Shown here piece by piece: positions 1-7,672 of a stretch of DNA of 64,000 nt (positions are counted from its first letter, which is position 1; every line of letters begins with the position of its first letter). This stretch comes from Streptomyces sp. SAI-127 (GTDB lineage Bacteria; Actinomycetota; Actinomycetes; Streptomycetales; Streptomycetaceae), in NCBI RefSeq assembly GCF_029894425.1, contig NZ_JARXYJ010000002.1, positions 319,815 through 383,814 of the forward strand. Reading direction: 5' to 3'. The notes under the pieces were generated by a model. The model was given only the letters and a program-made list of their open reading frames with translations. It was not told where the DNA came from and did not search any database. The position numbers and the translations under genes are program-made.

Positions 1-2
1 CG

Positions 3-1226
3 CGCGTGCTGCAGTTCGCGCCGTTCGGGTTCGACGCCTCTGTCTGGGAGGTGCTGATGGCCCTGGCAGGCGGTGGCACGCTGATCATGGCCGGTGCGGT
101 GGAACGGGCCGAGCCGGACCGGCTGGCCGCGCTGGTCGTCGGCGGCGGGGTGGAGGTGGCGACCGTGCCGCCGTCGGTACTGGACGTGCTGCGGCCGCGG
201 GAGTGGGCCACGGTGGGCACACTGTTCACGGCCGGGGAACGGCTGGAGGGGCATCTCGCGCGGCGCTGGGCCGCAGGGCGGCGGCTGTTCAACGCCTACG
301 GGCCCACCGAGACCACGGTGTGTGCCACGGTCGGCGCGTGCGACACGGCCGACCCGCAGGCACCGTCCATCGGCGGTGCGATTCTCCGCACCCGGGTGTA
401 CGTCCTGGACGCTTCGCTGCGGCCGGTGCCCCCCGGGGTGGCCGGCGAACTGTTCATCGCGGGCGCGCAGGTGGCCCGCGGGTACCTCGGGCGGCCGGCG
501 CTGACGGGCGAGCGTTTCCTGCCCGACCCCTACACGGGCGACGGGCGGCGCATGTACCGGTCCGGGGACCGGGTGCGCCGGCTGGCGGACGGGCGGCTCG
601 AGTTCCTGGGCCGCGTCGACGATCAGGTCAAGGTGCGCGGTTTCCGGATCGAACCGGGGGAGATCGAAGCCGTCCTCACCGCCCACCCGGCGATCCGCAC
701 GGCCGTGGTCACCGCCCACGGGGACGACGCCGAACGGAGGCTGATCGCCTACTCGGTCCCCGCCGACCGGGGCGAGGGCCTGCCTCCCACCGCCGAGCTG
801 CGGGCCTTCGCGGGCGACCGGCTCCCGGCGTTCATGGTCCCCGCGGTCTTCGTCGAGCTCGCCGAACTGCCCCTGACCACCAACGGCAAGGTCGACCGGG
901 CCGCCCTGCCCGACCCGGCCGGTGAGGCACGTATGGGCACGGCGCAGGCGTACGTGGCACCCCGCACCGGGGCCGAGGACGTGATCGCCGGTATCTGGGC
1001 GGAGCTGCTGGGGGTCGAACGGGTCGGCGTGCAGGACAACTTCTTCGACCTGGGCGGGCACTCCCTGCTGGCCACCCAGCTGGTGTCCCGCATCCGGGAG
1101 GCGTTCGACGTCGACCTGACCCTCGCCGAGGTCTTCGAGGAGCCCACGATCGAGGCGCTCGCCGCTGTGGTCGCCGCGGACGGCGGGACCGAGGACGGGG
1201 CAGAGTACGAGGAGTTCGAACTGTAG
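3..1226 (+). CDS. NRPS, C-terminal adenylation-PCP module (5' end outside window)
   Basis: The reading frame is open at the left edge, so this is the C-terminal ~407 residues of a larger synthetase. It starts inside the adenylation core (FDASVWE), followed by NAYGPTETT, the YRSGD ATP-binding motif, the GRVDDQVKVRG hinge and TNGKVDR with the catalytic lysine. A peptidyl carrier domain ends the protein, with the phosphopantetheine serine in LGGHSLL (codon 1062-1064). Aligned by eye to GrsA, the pocket reads D-A-W-T-F-A-A-V-C plus K, one or two changes from the phenylalanine code, so Phe or a close aromatic is my prediction. No thioesterase, epimerisation or condensation domain follows, so the chain must be passed on or released by another protein. 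A hairpin lies just downstream. Confidence 0.93.
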   Translation, partial: RVLQFAPFGFDASVWEVLMALAGGGTLIMAGAVERAEPDRLAALVVGGGVEVATVPPSVLDVLRPREWATVGTLFTAGERLEGHLARRWAAGRRLFNAYGPTETTVCATVGACDTADPQAPSIGGAILRTRVYVLDASLRPVPPGVAGELFIAGAQVARGYLGRPALTGERFLPDPYTGDGRRMYRSGDRVRRLADGRLEFLGRVDDQVKVRGFRIEPGEIEAVLTAHPAIRTAVVTAHGDDAERRLIAYSVPADRGEGLPPTAELRAFAGDRLPAFMVPAVFVELAELPLTTNGKVDRAALPDPAGEARMGTAQAYVAPRTGAEDVIAGIWAELLGVERVGVQDNFFDLGGHSLLATQLVSRIREAFDVDLTLAEVFEEPTIEALAAVVAADGGTEDGAEYEEFEL

Positions 1227-1252
1227 GCGTCCTCCTCAGGGAGGACACTCCG

Positions 1253-1290
1253 GACACCGCCCGTCCCTCACGTGGGGGACGGGCGGTGTC
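1253..1290 (+). terminator. Hairpin terminator after NRPS gene
   Basis: Perfect 15-bp arms (1253-1267 and 1276-1290) around an 8-base loop, 27 bases past the NRPS stop codon. There is no long T run, which is normal for high-GC actinobacterial terminators. It separates the NRPS transcript from the ABC transporter genes. Confidence 0.75.
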
Positions 1291-1371
1291 GTCCCTCCCT
1301 CACACGGGCGCCGTGAAAGCTGGCTCTGTGCCGTGACGACCGCCGACCCCGTTCTCTCTAGGGTTTTCACC

Positions 1372-2325
1372 ATGGAGAAGACGATCGATGAGTCGGAAGC
1401 GACGATCGAGGTCAGTGACGTACGCAAGCGCTTCGGGAGCACCCAGGCGCTCGACGGGATGACGTTCACCGTCAGGCCCGGTCAGGTCACCGGCTTCGTC
1501 GGTCCGAACGGCGCCGGGAAGTCCACCACGATGCGGGTGATCCTCGGCCTCGACAGGCCGGACACGGGAACCGCCCTGGTCGGCGGACGCCCCTACCGGG
1601 ACCTGCGCACACCGCTGAAGCACATCGGGGCGCTGCTGGACGCCGCCGCTGTGCAGCCCAGCCGCTCCGCCCGCCACCACCTGCTGTGGCTGGCCCACTC
1701 GCAGGGGCTCAACGCCGCCCGGGTCGACGCGGTGCTTCGCCAGGCCGGTCTGCAGGACGTCGCCCAGCGCAAGGCCGGTGGGTTCTCCCTCGGCATGCGG
1801 CAGCGGCTCGGCATTGCCGCGGCCCTCCTCGGCGACCCGCCGGTCGTCATGCTGGACGAGCCGTTCAACGGGCTCGACCCCGAGGGCTTCATGTGGATGC
1901 GGGGCTTCCTCGCCGCCCTCGCGGCTCAGGGCCGGGCGGTGCTCGTCTCCAGCCACCTGATGAGCGAACTCCAGGACACCGCGGACCACGTGGTGGTCGT
2001 CGGCCGGGGCAAGGTCCTCGCCGACATGAGCGTGCGTCAGCTGCTGGAGTCCATGTCCGAGGGGCGGGTCACGCTGCGCACGTCCGCCCGCGACGACGCC
2101 ATGACGGTGCTGGCACGCGCCGGCGCCACCGTCAGCTCCACCGGCACGGACACCCTCAGCGTCACCGGCATGGCGGCCGAGAACGTCGTCTCCCTGCTCG
2201 GCGCCCACGGGGTGCCGTTCTCGGAGGTCTCCTCGCACCGCGCGTCACTGGAGGAGGCCTACATGGAACTCACCCGGGATGCCGTGCAGTACCACGGGAT
2301 GATGCCCGAGGAGGCCGGTCGATGA
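1372..2325 (+). CDS. ABC transporter ATP-binding protein
   Basis: About 317 residues; the nucleotide-binding subunit of an ABC-2 type exporter. Visible motifs are the Walker A site GPNGAGKST, the signature FSLGMRQR, Walker B VVMLDEPFNGLDPEG and the H-loop SSHL. The C-terminal third is the variable extension seen in drug and lantibiotic exporters. I chose ATG at 1372 because AGGG lies about 9 bases upstream; an in-frame GTG at 1333 would add 13 residues. The stop overlaps the ATG of the next gene (ATGA), so the permease is translationally coupled. Lying between NRPS and tailoring genes, it probably exports the peptide or gives self-protection (inference). Confidence 0.93.
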   Translation: MEKTIDESEATIEVSDVRKRFGSTQALDGMTFTVRPGQVTGFVGPNGAGKSTTMRVILGLDRPDTGTALVGGRPYRDLRTPLKHIGALLDAAAVQPSRSARHHLLWLAHSQGLNAARVDAVLRQAGLQDVAQRKAGGFSLGMRQRLGIAAALLGDPPVVMLDEPFNGLDPEGFMWMRGFLAALAAQGRAVLVSSHLMSELQDTADHVVVVGRGKVLADMSVRQLLESMSEGRVTLRTSARDDAMTVLARAGATVSSTGTDTLSVTGMAAENVVSLLGAHGVPFSEVSSHRASLEEAYMELTRDAVQYHGMMPEEAGR

Positions 2326-3875
2326 CCTCCACCCTCACCCCGCCCCGCGCGGCCGCCCGCTCGGACCGCGGCGGCTTCGTACGGCTGCTGCACGCGGAAT
2401 GGACCAAGTTCCGCACCGTGCGCGGCTGGGTGGCGAGCAGCGCCGGCGCCGTCCTGGTCATCTGCCTGGTCGGGTTGCTGGCCACCGCCGCAGGCAACCA
2501 GTCGGGCCCGGACGGCAGTTCCGCGCTGCCGGTCGGTCCTGGCGGCCAGGCGGTCAACGACAGCTTCTACTTCGTGCACCAGCCGCTCCAGGGCGACGGC
2601 ACCGTCACGGTGTCCGTGTCCTCGCTGACCGGCGTGGTCGCCACCGACCCGAAGAGCAGCCGGGCCGGTCTCGCCCCCTGGGCCAAGGCCGGGATCATCG
2701 TCAAGGACGGCCTGGACCAGGGCTCGGCGTACGCGGCGATGATGCTGACGGGCGCGCACGGCGTGCGCATGCAGTACGACTACACGCACGACATCGCGGG
2801 GACGGCCGGCCAGGCCACCCGGGAGCAGCCGGTCTGGCTGCGCCTGCAGCGCTCCGGCGACACCGTCACCGGCTATCAGTCGACGGACGGCGCCAAGTGG
2901 ACCGAGGTCGGCAGCGCTCGGCTGTCCGGACTGTCGGCGACCGCACAGGTCGGGCTGTTCGTGACTTCTCCGTCGGTGGAGGAGAAGACCGGCACCGGCA
3001 CCGGCTTCGCCCCCGCCGTGGCCACCGGAGCCTTCGACCGGGTGGACCTCGGCGGGCAGTGGAGCGCGGGCAACTGGCAGCAGCGCCAGGTCGGTGACGG
3101 CGCCGGCACCTCCGGGAGCTACAGCCAGACGACCAAGGGCCAGGCCGTCGCGTCGGGCAGCGGCTTCACCGTCACCGGCGCCGGAGACATCGCGCCGGTC
3201 GTGGGCGGGCCCGCCACCAGCGGCGTGCGGACCATCGAGAACTTCCTCGTCGGGGCCTTCGCCGGGCTGATCATCATGGTTGTCGTCGGCGCGGGCTACA
3301 TCACCGTCGAGTACCGGCGGGGCCTGATCGGCGTCACCCTGGCGGCCAGCCCGCGCCGCGGCCGCGTCCTGGTGGCCAAGGCACTCGTGGTGGGCAGCGT
3401 CGGGTTCGTCGTGGGGCTGGTCTCCGCGGCCGTCATGGTGCCCTTCGGTGGACAGCGGTCGGAGTCGAACGGCTTCCCGGTGCTGACCGTGCCGAGCGGC
3501 ACCGAGCTGCGGGTCGTCGTCGGCACGGGCCTGCTGCTCGCCGTCGCGAGTGTTCTCGCTCTCGCCGTCGGCACCATCCTGCGGCGCAGCGCCGTCGCCA
3601 TCACCGTGGTCGTCGTCGGGATGGTGCTGCCCTACCTCCTCGCCACCGCCTCGATCCTGCCGGACGGCGCCTCCGAATGGCTGCTGCGGGTCACCCCCGC
3701 CGCCGGCTTCGCCATCCAGCAGAGCGTCGCGCGCTACGAGCAGGTCGTCACCGTCTACGCGCCCGGCTCCGGCTACTTCCCGCTGGCGCCCTGGTCCGGC
3801 TTCGCCGTGCTGTGCGCCTACGCGGCCGTGGCGTTCGCCGCCGCCGTGGTCCTGCTGCGCCGGAGGGACGTATGA
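2322..3875 (+). CDS. ABC transporter permease with large extracytoplasmic domain
   Basis: 517 residues, overlapping the ATPase gene by ATGA. An N-terminal cytoplasmic stretch (HAEWTKFRT, typical of ABC-2 permeases) leads to one membrane segment near residues 35-55. A soluble region of about 250 residues follows, probably outside the membrane and resembling a concanavalin-like beta-sandwich (segments such as WLRLQRSGDTVTGYQS). Several more membrane segments lie in the C-terminal 200 residues. Permeases with such an inserted domain occur in actinobacterial exporters; here it may bind the peptide or sense the surface (inference). The gene overlaps the next permease by ATGA, so the three genes form one exporter operon. 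Confidence 0.85.
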   Translation: MTSTLTPPRAAARSDRGGFVRLLHAEWTKFRTVRGWVASSAGAVLVICLVGLLATAAGNQSGPDGSSALPVGPGGQAVNDSFYFVHQPLQGDGTVTVSVSSLTGVVATDPKSSRAGLAPWAKAGIIVKDGLDQGSAYAAMMLTGAHGVRMQYDYTHDIAGTAGQATREQPVWLRLQRSGDTVTGYQSTDGAKWTEVGSARLSGLSATAQVGLFVTSPSVEEKTGTGTGFAPAVATGAFDRVDLGGQWSAGNWQQRQVGDGAGTSGSYSQTTKGQAVASGSGFTVTGAGDIAPVVGGPATSGVRTIENFLVGAFAGLIIMVVVGAGYITVEYRRGLIGVTLAASPRRGRVLVAKALVVGSVGFVVGLVSAAVMVPFGGQRSESNGFPVLTVPSGTELRVVVGTGLLLAVASVLALAVGTILRRSAVAITVVVVGMVLPYLLATASILPDGASEWLLRVTPAAGFAIQQSVARYEQVVTVYAPGSGYFPLAPWSGFAVLCAYAAVAFAAAVVLLRRRDV

Positions 3876-4648
3876 GAAGGGCCGGACACGCCGAGTGGAC
3901 CAAGCTGCGCACCGACGCCGGCAACGGCTGGCTGGTGCTGGGTGTGGTCGCCCTGACCGTGGCGGTCGGCGCCGCGGTGGCCATGACCTCCCGCTGCGAT
4001 GCTGTGGGCTGCGGTGAGGACCCGGCCCGGCTGAGCCTGACCGGGGTGATGGTCGGGCAGGTCGTCGTCGCCATCGTGGCGGTGCTCATGGTGGGCAACG
4101 AGTACAGCAGCGGCATGATGAAGACGACCCTGGCGGCCATGCCACGCCGCCTCACCGTGCTGGGCGCCAAGGCCTCCGTCCTCACCGCGGTGATGCTGGC
4201 GGCGGGCACGGTCGCCGTCCTGGCGTCCCTGCTGACCGGGCGCATCGTCCAGCCGGACCGCGGGTTCACCGAGGCACATGGTTACAGCGCCCTGTCGCTG
4301 GCCGACGGGCCCACCCTGCGGGCCGCCGTGGGCTCGGTGCTCTACCTCGCCCTGATCGGTCTCCTCAGCCTGGGCATCGCGATGGTCGTACGGAACTCCG
4401 CGACCGCCATCGGCATCGTCCTGGCGCTGCTGTTCGTCTTCCCGATTCTCGCCCAGGTGGTCGCCGACCCGGACTGGCAGCGCCACCTGCAGCAGATCTC
4501 CCCGATGACCGCGGGCCTCGCCGTCCAGAGCACCATCGACCTGGGCAAGCTGCCCATCGGCCCCTGGAAGGGCCTGGGCGTGCTGGCCCTGTGGGCCGCC
4601 GGCGCCCTGGCCGCGGGCGCCTGGCTGCTGCGCGCCCGGGACGCGTGA
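3872..4648 (+). CDS. ABC transporter permease
   Basis: 258 residues and the second membrane subunit of the exporter. It begins with the same HAEWTKLRT signature as its neighbour and has about six hydrophobic segments, with NEYSSGMMKTTLAAMPRR in the first cytoplasmic loop as in ABC-2 family permeases. Its ATG overlaps the stop of the upstream permease. It ends 42 bases before a large inverted repeat that probably ends or regulates transcription here. Substrate cannot be told from sequence; the context suggests the cluster's peptide. Confidence 0.87.
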   Translation: MRRAGHAEWTKLRTDAGNGWLVLGVVALTVAVGAAVAMTSRCDAVGCGEDPARLSLTGVMVGQVVVAIVAVLMVGNEYSSGMMKTTLAAMPRRLTVLGAKASVLTAVMLAAGTVAVLASLLTGRIVQPDRGFTEAHGYSALSLADGPTLRAAVGSVLYLALIGLLSLGIAMVVRNSATAIGIVLALLFVFPILAQVVADPDWQRHLQQISPMTAGLAVQSTIDLGKLPIGPWKGLGVLALWAAGALAAGAWLLRARDA

Positions 4649-4690
4649 CGGGCAACCGGCCAAGGACGCCGAACCCCGAGCACCGCACCA

Positions 4691-4742
4691 CCGGTTCGCG
4701 TGTTCAACCGACGCACAGGATGCGGTTGAACACGCGAACCGG
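4691..4742. promoter_or_regulatory. 20-bp perfect inverted repeat; StrR-like operator or terminator
   Basis: Arms 4691-4710 and 4723-4742 are exact reverse complements around a 12-base centre. The inner half-sites read GTTCAACCG and CGGTTGAAC. The StrR-family consensus as I remember it is GTTCRACTG-N11-CRGTYGAAC, so this is a near match with a 12-base spacer. The cluster encodes a StrR-type activator at 18.6 kb. The site lies between the exporter genes and the first small gene at 4906, where an operon promoter is needed. It could equally serve as a strong terminator for the exporter operon; no T run follows. Confidence 0.6.
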
Positions 4743-4905
4743 CCGTCCCGCACCGGGATTTGTGGATGAGCAGGCACCGTTGCCGTACGCTGAGAGCGCC
4801 TAATCACGCGACAACACGTTTCGCGGCATTCCGACGAACCTCATTTCCGGTTCCCCGATGCTGCGCGTGCCCGTGTTCGCCGTCGGCTCGCTTTCGGAGG
4901 TTCCG

Positions 4906-5181
4906 GTGAGGAAGTACTGCAAGTCCTACCTGCTGGGTGAATTGCGTCGCTTTCCGGGCTGGGCGGCCGGAGCACAGCCGGAAGAGCGCGAGATGACTGA
5001 CGACACCACGGTGTTCCTCTGCGACGAATTGACCGTTCTGATCAGCCCGGTCGGCGTCGACAAGGACAAGAGGCTGTTCACCGAGGACACTCCTGAGTGG
5101 CGCGAATTCTGCGAGACCACGCTGAAGTTCCGCATTCCGGAGGACCTCGCCTTCGCCTACGCCGAGTCCGAGCAGAACTGA
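4906..5181 (+). CDS. Small conserved-looking protein of unknown function
   Basis: 91 residues from GTG at 4906, preceded by GGAGG five bases upstream; an ATG at 4858 is in frame but has no good ribosome site. The N-terminus is basic with two cysteines nearby (KYCKSYLLGELRRFPGW), the middle is acidic, and the C-terminal half has a VFLCDELTVLISPVG strand-like stretch. No signal peptide or membrane segment is visible and I do not recognise the family. It is the first gene after the large inverted repeat and is followed after 17 bases by another small gene, then by the PLP and carbamoyltransferase genes. It probably works with them, perhaps as an accessory subunit or carrier (inference). Confidence 0.7.
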   Translation: MRKYCKSYLLGELRRFPGWAAGAQPEEREMTDDTTVFLCDELTVLISPVGVDKDKRLFTEDTPEWREFCETTLKFRIPEDLAFAYAESEQN

Positions 5182-5198
5182 GCCCACGAGAGGCTGCC

Positions 5199-5537
5199 AT
5201 GGATGAGCTGACGCAACGCCTGAGCGACGCACAGCCGGTGGAGGTGGGCGGCCCCAAGCCCACCCTGGAGGAGCTGCACACCCGGCTCACCGACATCGGC
5301 ACCGTGTTTGTGAAGTTCACCGACACCCGAGGTGGCACCGACCTCGGCATCCGCCTGGACCAGGAGGCGACCGACCTGGGCGCGGCCGACTTCGAGCAGG
5401 GCGCCGGCACCGTCCACGTCGAGGGCACCCTGATCCTCAACGACGACCCGGTGCGCTGCATCGCCGACATCGACCTGGCCACGCTCAAGGGAACCGGTCG
5501 CCTCGTCGTCGTGGAAATGTCCGAGGCCGTCGGCTGA
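5199..5537 (+). CDS. Small protein of unknown function in the amino-acid operon
   Basis: 112 residues, ATG at 5199 with GAGAGG just upstream. The sequence is acidic and looks like an alpha-helical start (residues 1-45) followed by alternating beta strands (FVKFTDTRGGTDLGIRL, VHVEGTLILND, GRLVVVEM). No cysteine-rich motif, carrier serine motif or MbtH signature is present. It lies 17 bases after one small unknown gene and 12 bases before the PLP enzyme gene, so the four are probably one operon. I do not recognise the family and do not assign a function. Confidence 0.72.
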   Translation: MDELTQRLSDAQPVEVGGPKPTLEELHTRLTDIGTVFVKFTDTRGGTDLGIRLDQEATDLGAADFEQGAGTVHVEGTLILNDDPVRCIADIDLATLKGTGRLVVVEMSEAVG

Positions 5538-5549
5538 CAGGTTTGCGAC

Positions 5550-6563
5550 ATGAGGGCGGTGAGCTCTCCGCACCCGGCACTTCCCCCGGTCGGGACCACT
5601 CCGGTCGTGGATGTCGCCGTGACCGTGCACGGAGTCGAGCGCAGGCTCCGACTGAAACTCGAATCGCACAATCCCCAGGGCTCGTTGAAGGACCGCATCG
5701 CCGTCTTTCTCATCGAGGACGTGGCCGACCGCATCGACAAGGACATCGGCATCATCGAATCGACGTCGGGGAACCTCGGTGTCGCGATGGCAGCCGAATG
5801 CCAGGAGCGTGGAATTCCCTTCAACGCCGTCGTCGATCCCCGCACCAGTTCCTTCTTCGTGGACCGCATTCGTGAACTGGGCGCGCGGGTCACGGTCGTC
5901 GACGAACCGGATTCCTCAGGTGGTTATCTTCTCAATCGCATCCGGCACGTCCGGGAACAACTGCGCACCCGTCCCGGACTCGTGTGGACCAACCAGTACC
6001 GCAGCGAAGCCAACCCCCGCGCCCACTTCGCCACCACGGCGCCCGAACTCAGACAGCAGGTTCCCGGCCCCGCGACTCTCTTGGTGCCCGTCTCCACGGG
6101 TGGCACCCTCGCCGGGCTTGCCCGGTACGTCGCCGAGACCGACGTCCCCTGGACGCTCGTCGGGGTCGACGTGCACGGCTCCGCCGCCCTCGGTGGGGCA
6201 CCGCCCGGCCGGCGCCTGCTGTCCGGGATCGGGGCCAGCTGCCCGTCGTACTTCCTGCCCGCGGACAGGGCGCAGGCCCAGTACGTCGATGTCGGCGACG
6301 CGATCGCGGCCTGCCTGTGGCTGTCCGAGCACGCCGGGATCGGCGTCGGCGGCAGTTCCGGAGCCACCGTCGCCGCCGCACTGCGGCTGTTCGGCGAGGA
6401 CCCCGACACGCACGAGCTGGTCTGTCTGTGCCCCGACGGCGCGGACCGGTACCTGAGCACTGTCTACCACCCCGGCTGGCGGGCGGCCCACGGCATCACA
6501 GCGGCCCGGATCGGCGGCGTCACAGCCCCCGGCGGGGCGGACCCTGCCGAAGCGTGGGGGTGA
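5550..6563 (+). CDS. Cysteine-synthase-like PLP enzyme (SbnA/VioB type)
   Basis: 337 residues, fold type II PLP enzyme. The Schiff-base lysine is K47 in NPQGSLKDR; ESTSGNLGV is the substrate-carboxylate loop and VSTGGTLAGL the phosphate-binding glycine loop. SbnA (staphyloferrin B) and VioB (viomycin) are relatives that replace the beta-substituent of activated serine on the way to 2,3-diaminopropionate. The usual partner, an ornithine-cyclodeaminase-like dehydrogenase (SbnB/VioK), is absent from this window. The next gene is a carbamoyltransferase homologue, the same pairing used to make beta-ureidoalanine in viomycin. I infer a beta-amino or ureido-alanine precursor; a cysteine or O-ureidoserine type product is possible. 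The ribosome site is weak (AGG). Confidence 0.85.
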   Translation: MRAVSSPHPALPPVGTTPVVDVAVTVHGVERRLRLKLESHNPQGSLKDRIAVFLIEDVADRIDKDIGIIESTSGNLGVAMAAECQERGIPFNAVVDPRTSSFFVDRIRELGARVTVVDEPDSSGGYLLNRIRHVREQLRTRPGLVWTNQYRSEANPRAHFATTAPELRQQVPGPATLLVPVSTGGTLAGLARYVAETDVPWTLVGVDVHGSAALGGAPPGRRLLSGIGASCPSYFLPADRAQAQYVDVGDAIAACLWLSEHAGIGVGGSSGATVAAALRLFGEDPDTHELVCLCPDGADRYLSTVYHPGWRAAHGITAARIGGVTAPGGADPAEAWG

Positions 6564-6585
6564 GGCCCCTCAAGAACGGAGAATC

Positions 6586-7527
6586 ATGGGCGCAAGGGAA
6601 CGCGGACTGCTGACGCTGTCCGACCTGACCGGGCAGGACCTGGAACGCCTCGCGTCCCGGTCCCGGGAGCTGTTCCACGACGAGTCGGCGCACGACCGTC
6701 CGCTGCGCGACAAGGTTGTCGGGGTGCTGTTCACCAAGACGTCGACGCGCACCAGAACCGCATTCAGCGCCGGCACCGTCAAACTAGGAGGATTTCCGCT
6801 GCTGTACGGTCCCGGAGACCTCCAGACTGCCACCGGGGAAACGCTTCAGGACACCGGGCGCGTCTTCGGATCCATGCTCGACGGACTCGTCGCACGCACG
6901 GCCGGACCCCTGAGGGAATTGCGGGAGATATCCCGCGCCGGCGACCTTCCTGTCATCAACGCGATGGCCACGGAGGAGCATCCGACACAGGGAATCTGCG
7001 ACCTGGCCACCATGCTCATGGAATTCGGAGCACTGGACGGCCTGACGGTGCTGTACGTGGGGGAGGGAAACAACACGGCGTCGGCACTCGCGCACGGGCT
7101 CTCCCGCCTGCCGCACTGCGACGTCACGTTTGCCACACCACCCGGCTACGGACTCGACCAGCAGATCCTCGACGACGCCGCCAAGCAGGCGGCCGCAGTC
7201 GGCGGAAGCGTCCGACAGGTCCATGACCTCGACGAACTCCCGCACCAGGTACACGTCGTCTACACCACCCGCTGGCAGACCACCGGCACTGTCAAGCCGG
7301 ACCCCGACTGGCGCCGCGTCTTCCAGCCGTTCCACGTCGACGAGCGTCTCATGGACCGCTGGCCCGACGCGAAATTCATGCACGACCTGCCGGCACACCG
7401 CGGCGAGGAGGTCTCGGCAGCCGTCCTCGAAGGGCCCCGCTCGATCGCCTGGAAACAGGCCCGCATGAAACTCACCAGCGCCATGGCCGTCCTCGAGGAA
7501 GTCATCGCCGGGACGGCCCGCTCCTAG
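6586..7527 (+). CDS. Ornithine-carbamoyltransferase-like protein
   Basis: 313 residues, about the length of OTCase. The carbamoyl-phosphate loop STRTRT is at residues 53-58 and HPTQ at 132-135. The ornithine-binding HCLP motif of true OTCases reads HDLP at 266-269, so the cysteine that contacts the amino-acid substrate is replaced by aspartate. That suggests a different acceptor amine. VioL and CmnL are OTC-like enzymes that carbamoylate 2,3-diaminopropionate in tuberactinomycin clusters, and the adjacent SbnA/VioB-like enzyme makes such an acceptor plausible here. ATG 6586 has GGAG upstream and lies 22 bases from the previous stop. A housekeeping arginine-pathway role is unlikely given the context. 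Confidence 0.85.
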   Translation: MGARERGLLTLSDLTGQDLERLASRSRELFHDESAHDRPLRDKVVGVLFTKTSTRTRTAFSAGTVKLGGFPLLYGPGDLQTATGETLQDTGRVFGSMLDGLVARTAGPLRELREISRAGDLPVINAMATEEHPTQGICDLATMLMEFGALDGLTVLYVGEGNNTASALAHGLSRLPHCDVTFATPPGYGLDQQILDDAAKQAAAVGGSVRQVHDLDELPHQVHVVYTTRWQTTGTVKPDPDWRRVFQPFHVDERLMDRWPDAKFMHDLPAHRGEEVSAAVLEGPRSIAWKQARMKLTSAMAVLEEVIAGTARS

Positions 7528-7672
7528 CCCCCTTTCCACCGGGCCCGAGTGCCGCAATTGAACAGAGCCAATCACGGTTGTCTTTCCGGGGAGTCTGCTG
7601 ATTCTCTGCAGTGGTCGTTCCACCTCACGTATTCCTCGATGTCGTTCGGTTTCTCCTGGAGGCGGCAAGCAC

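Noticed and set aside
4906..5537. An MbtH-like protein among the small genes
   Set aside because: Neither small protein has the conserved MbtH tryptophans and NxExQxSxWP-like motif. No MbtH gene was found in the window.
6586..7527. Housekeeping ornithine carbamoyltransferase
   Set aside because: HDLP in place of HCLP and a position inside an NRPS cluster argue against an arginine-pathway role.
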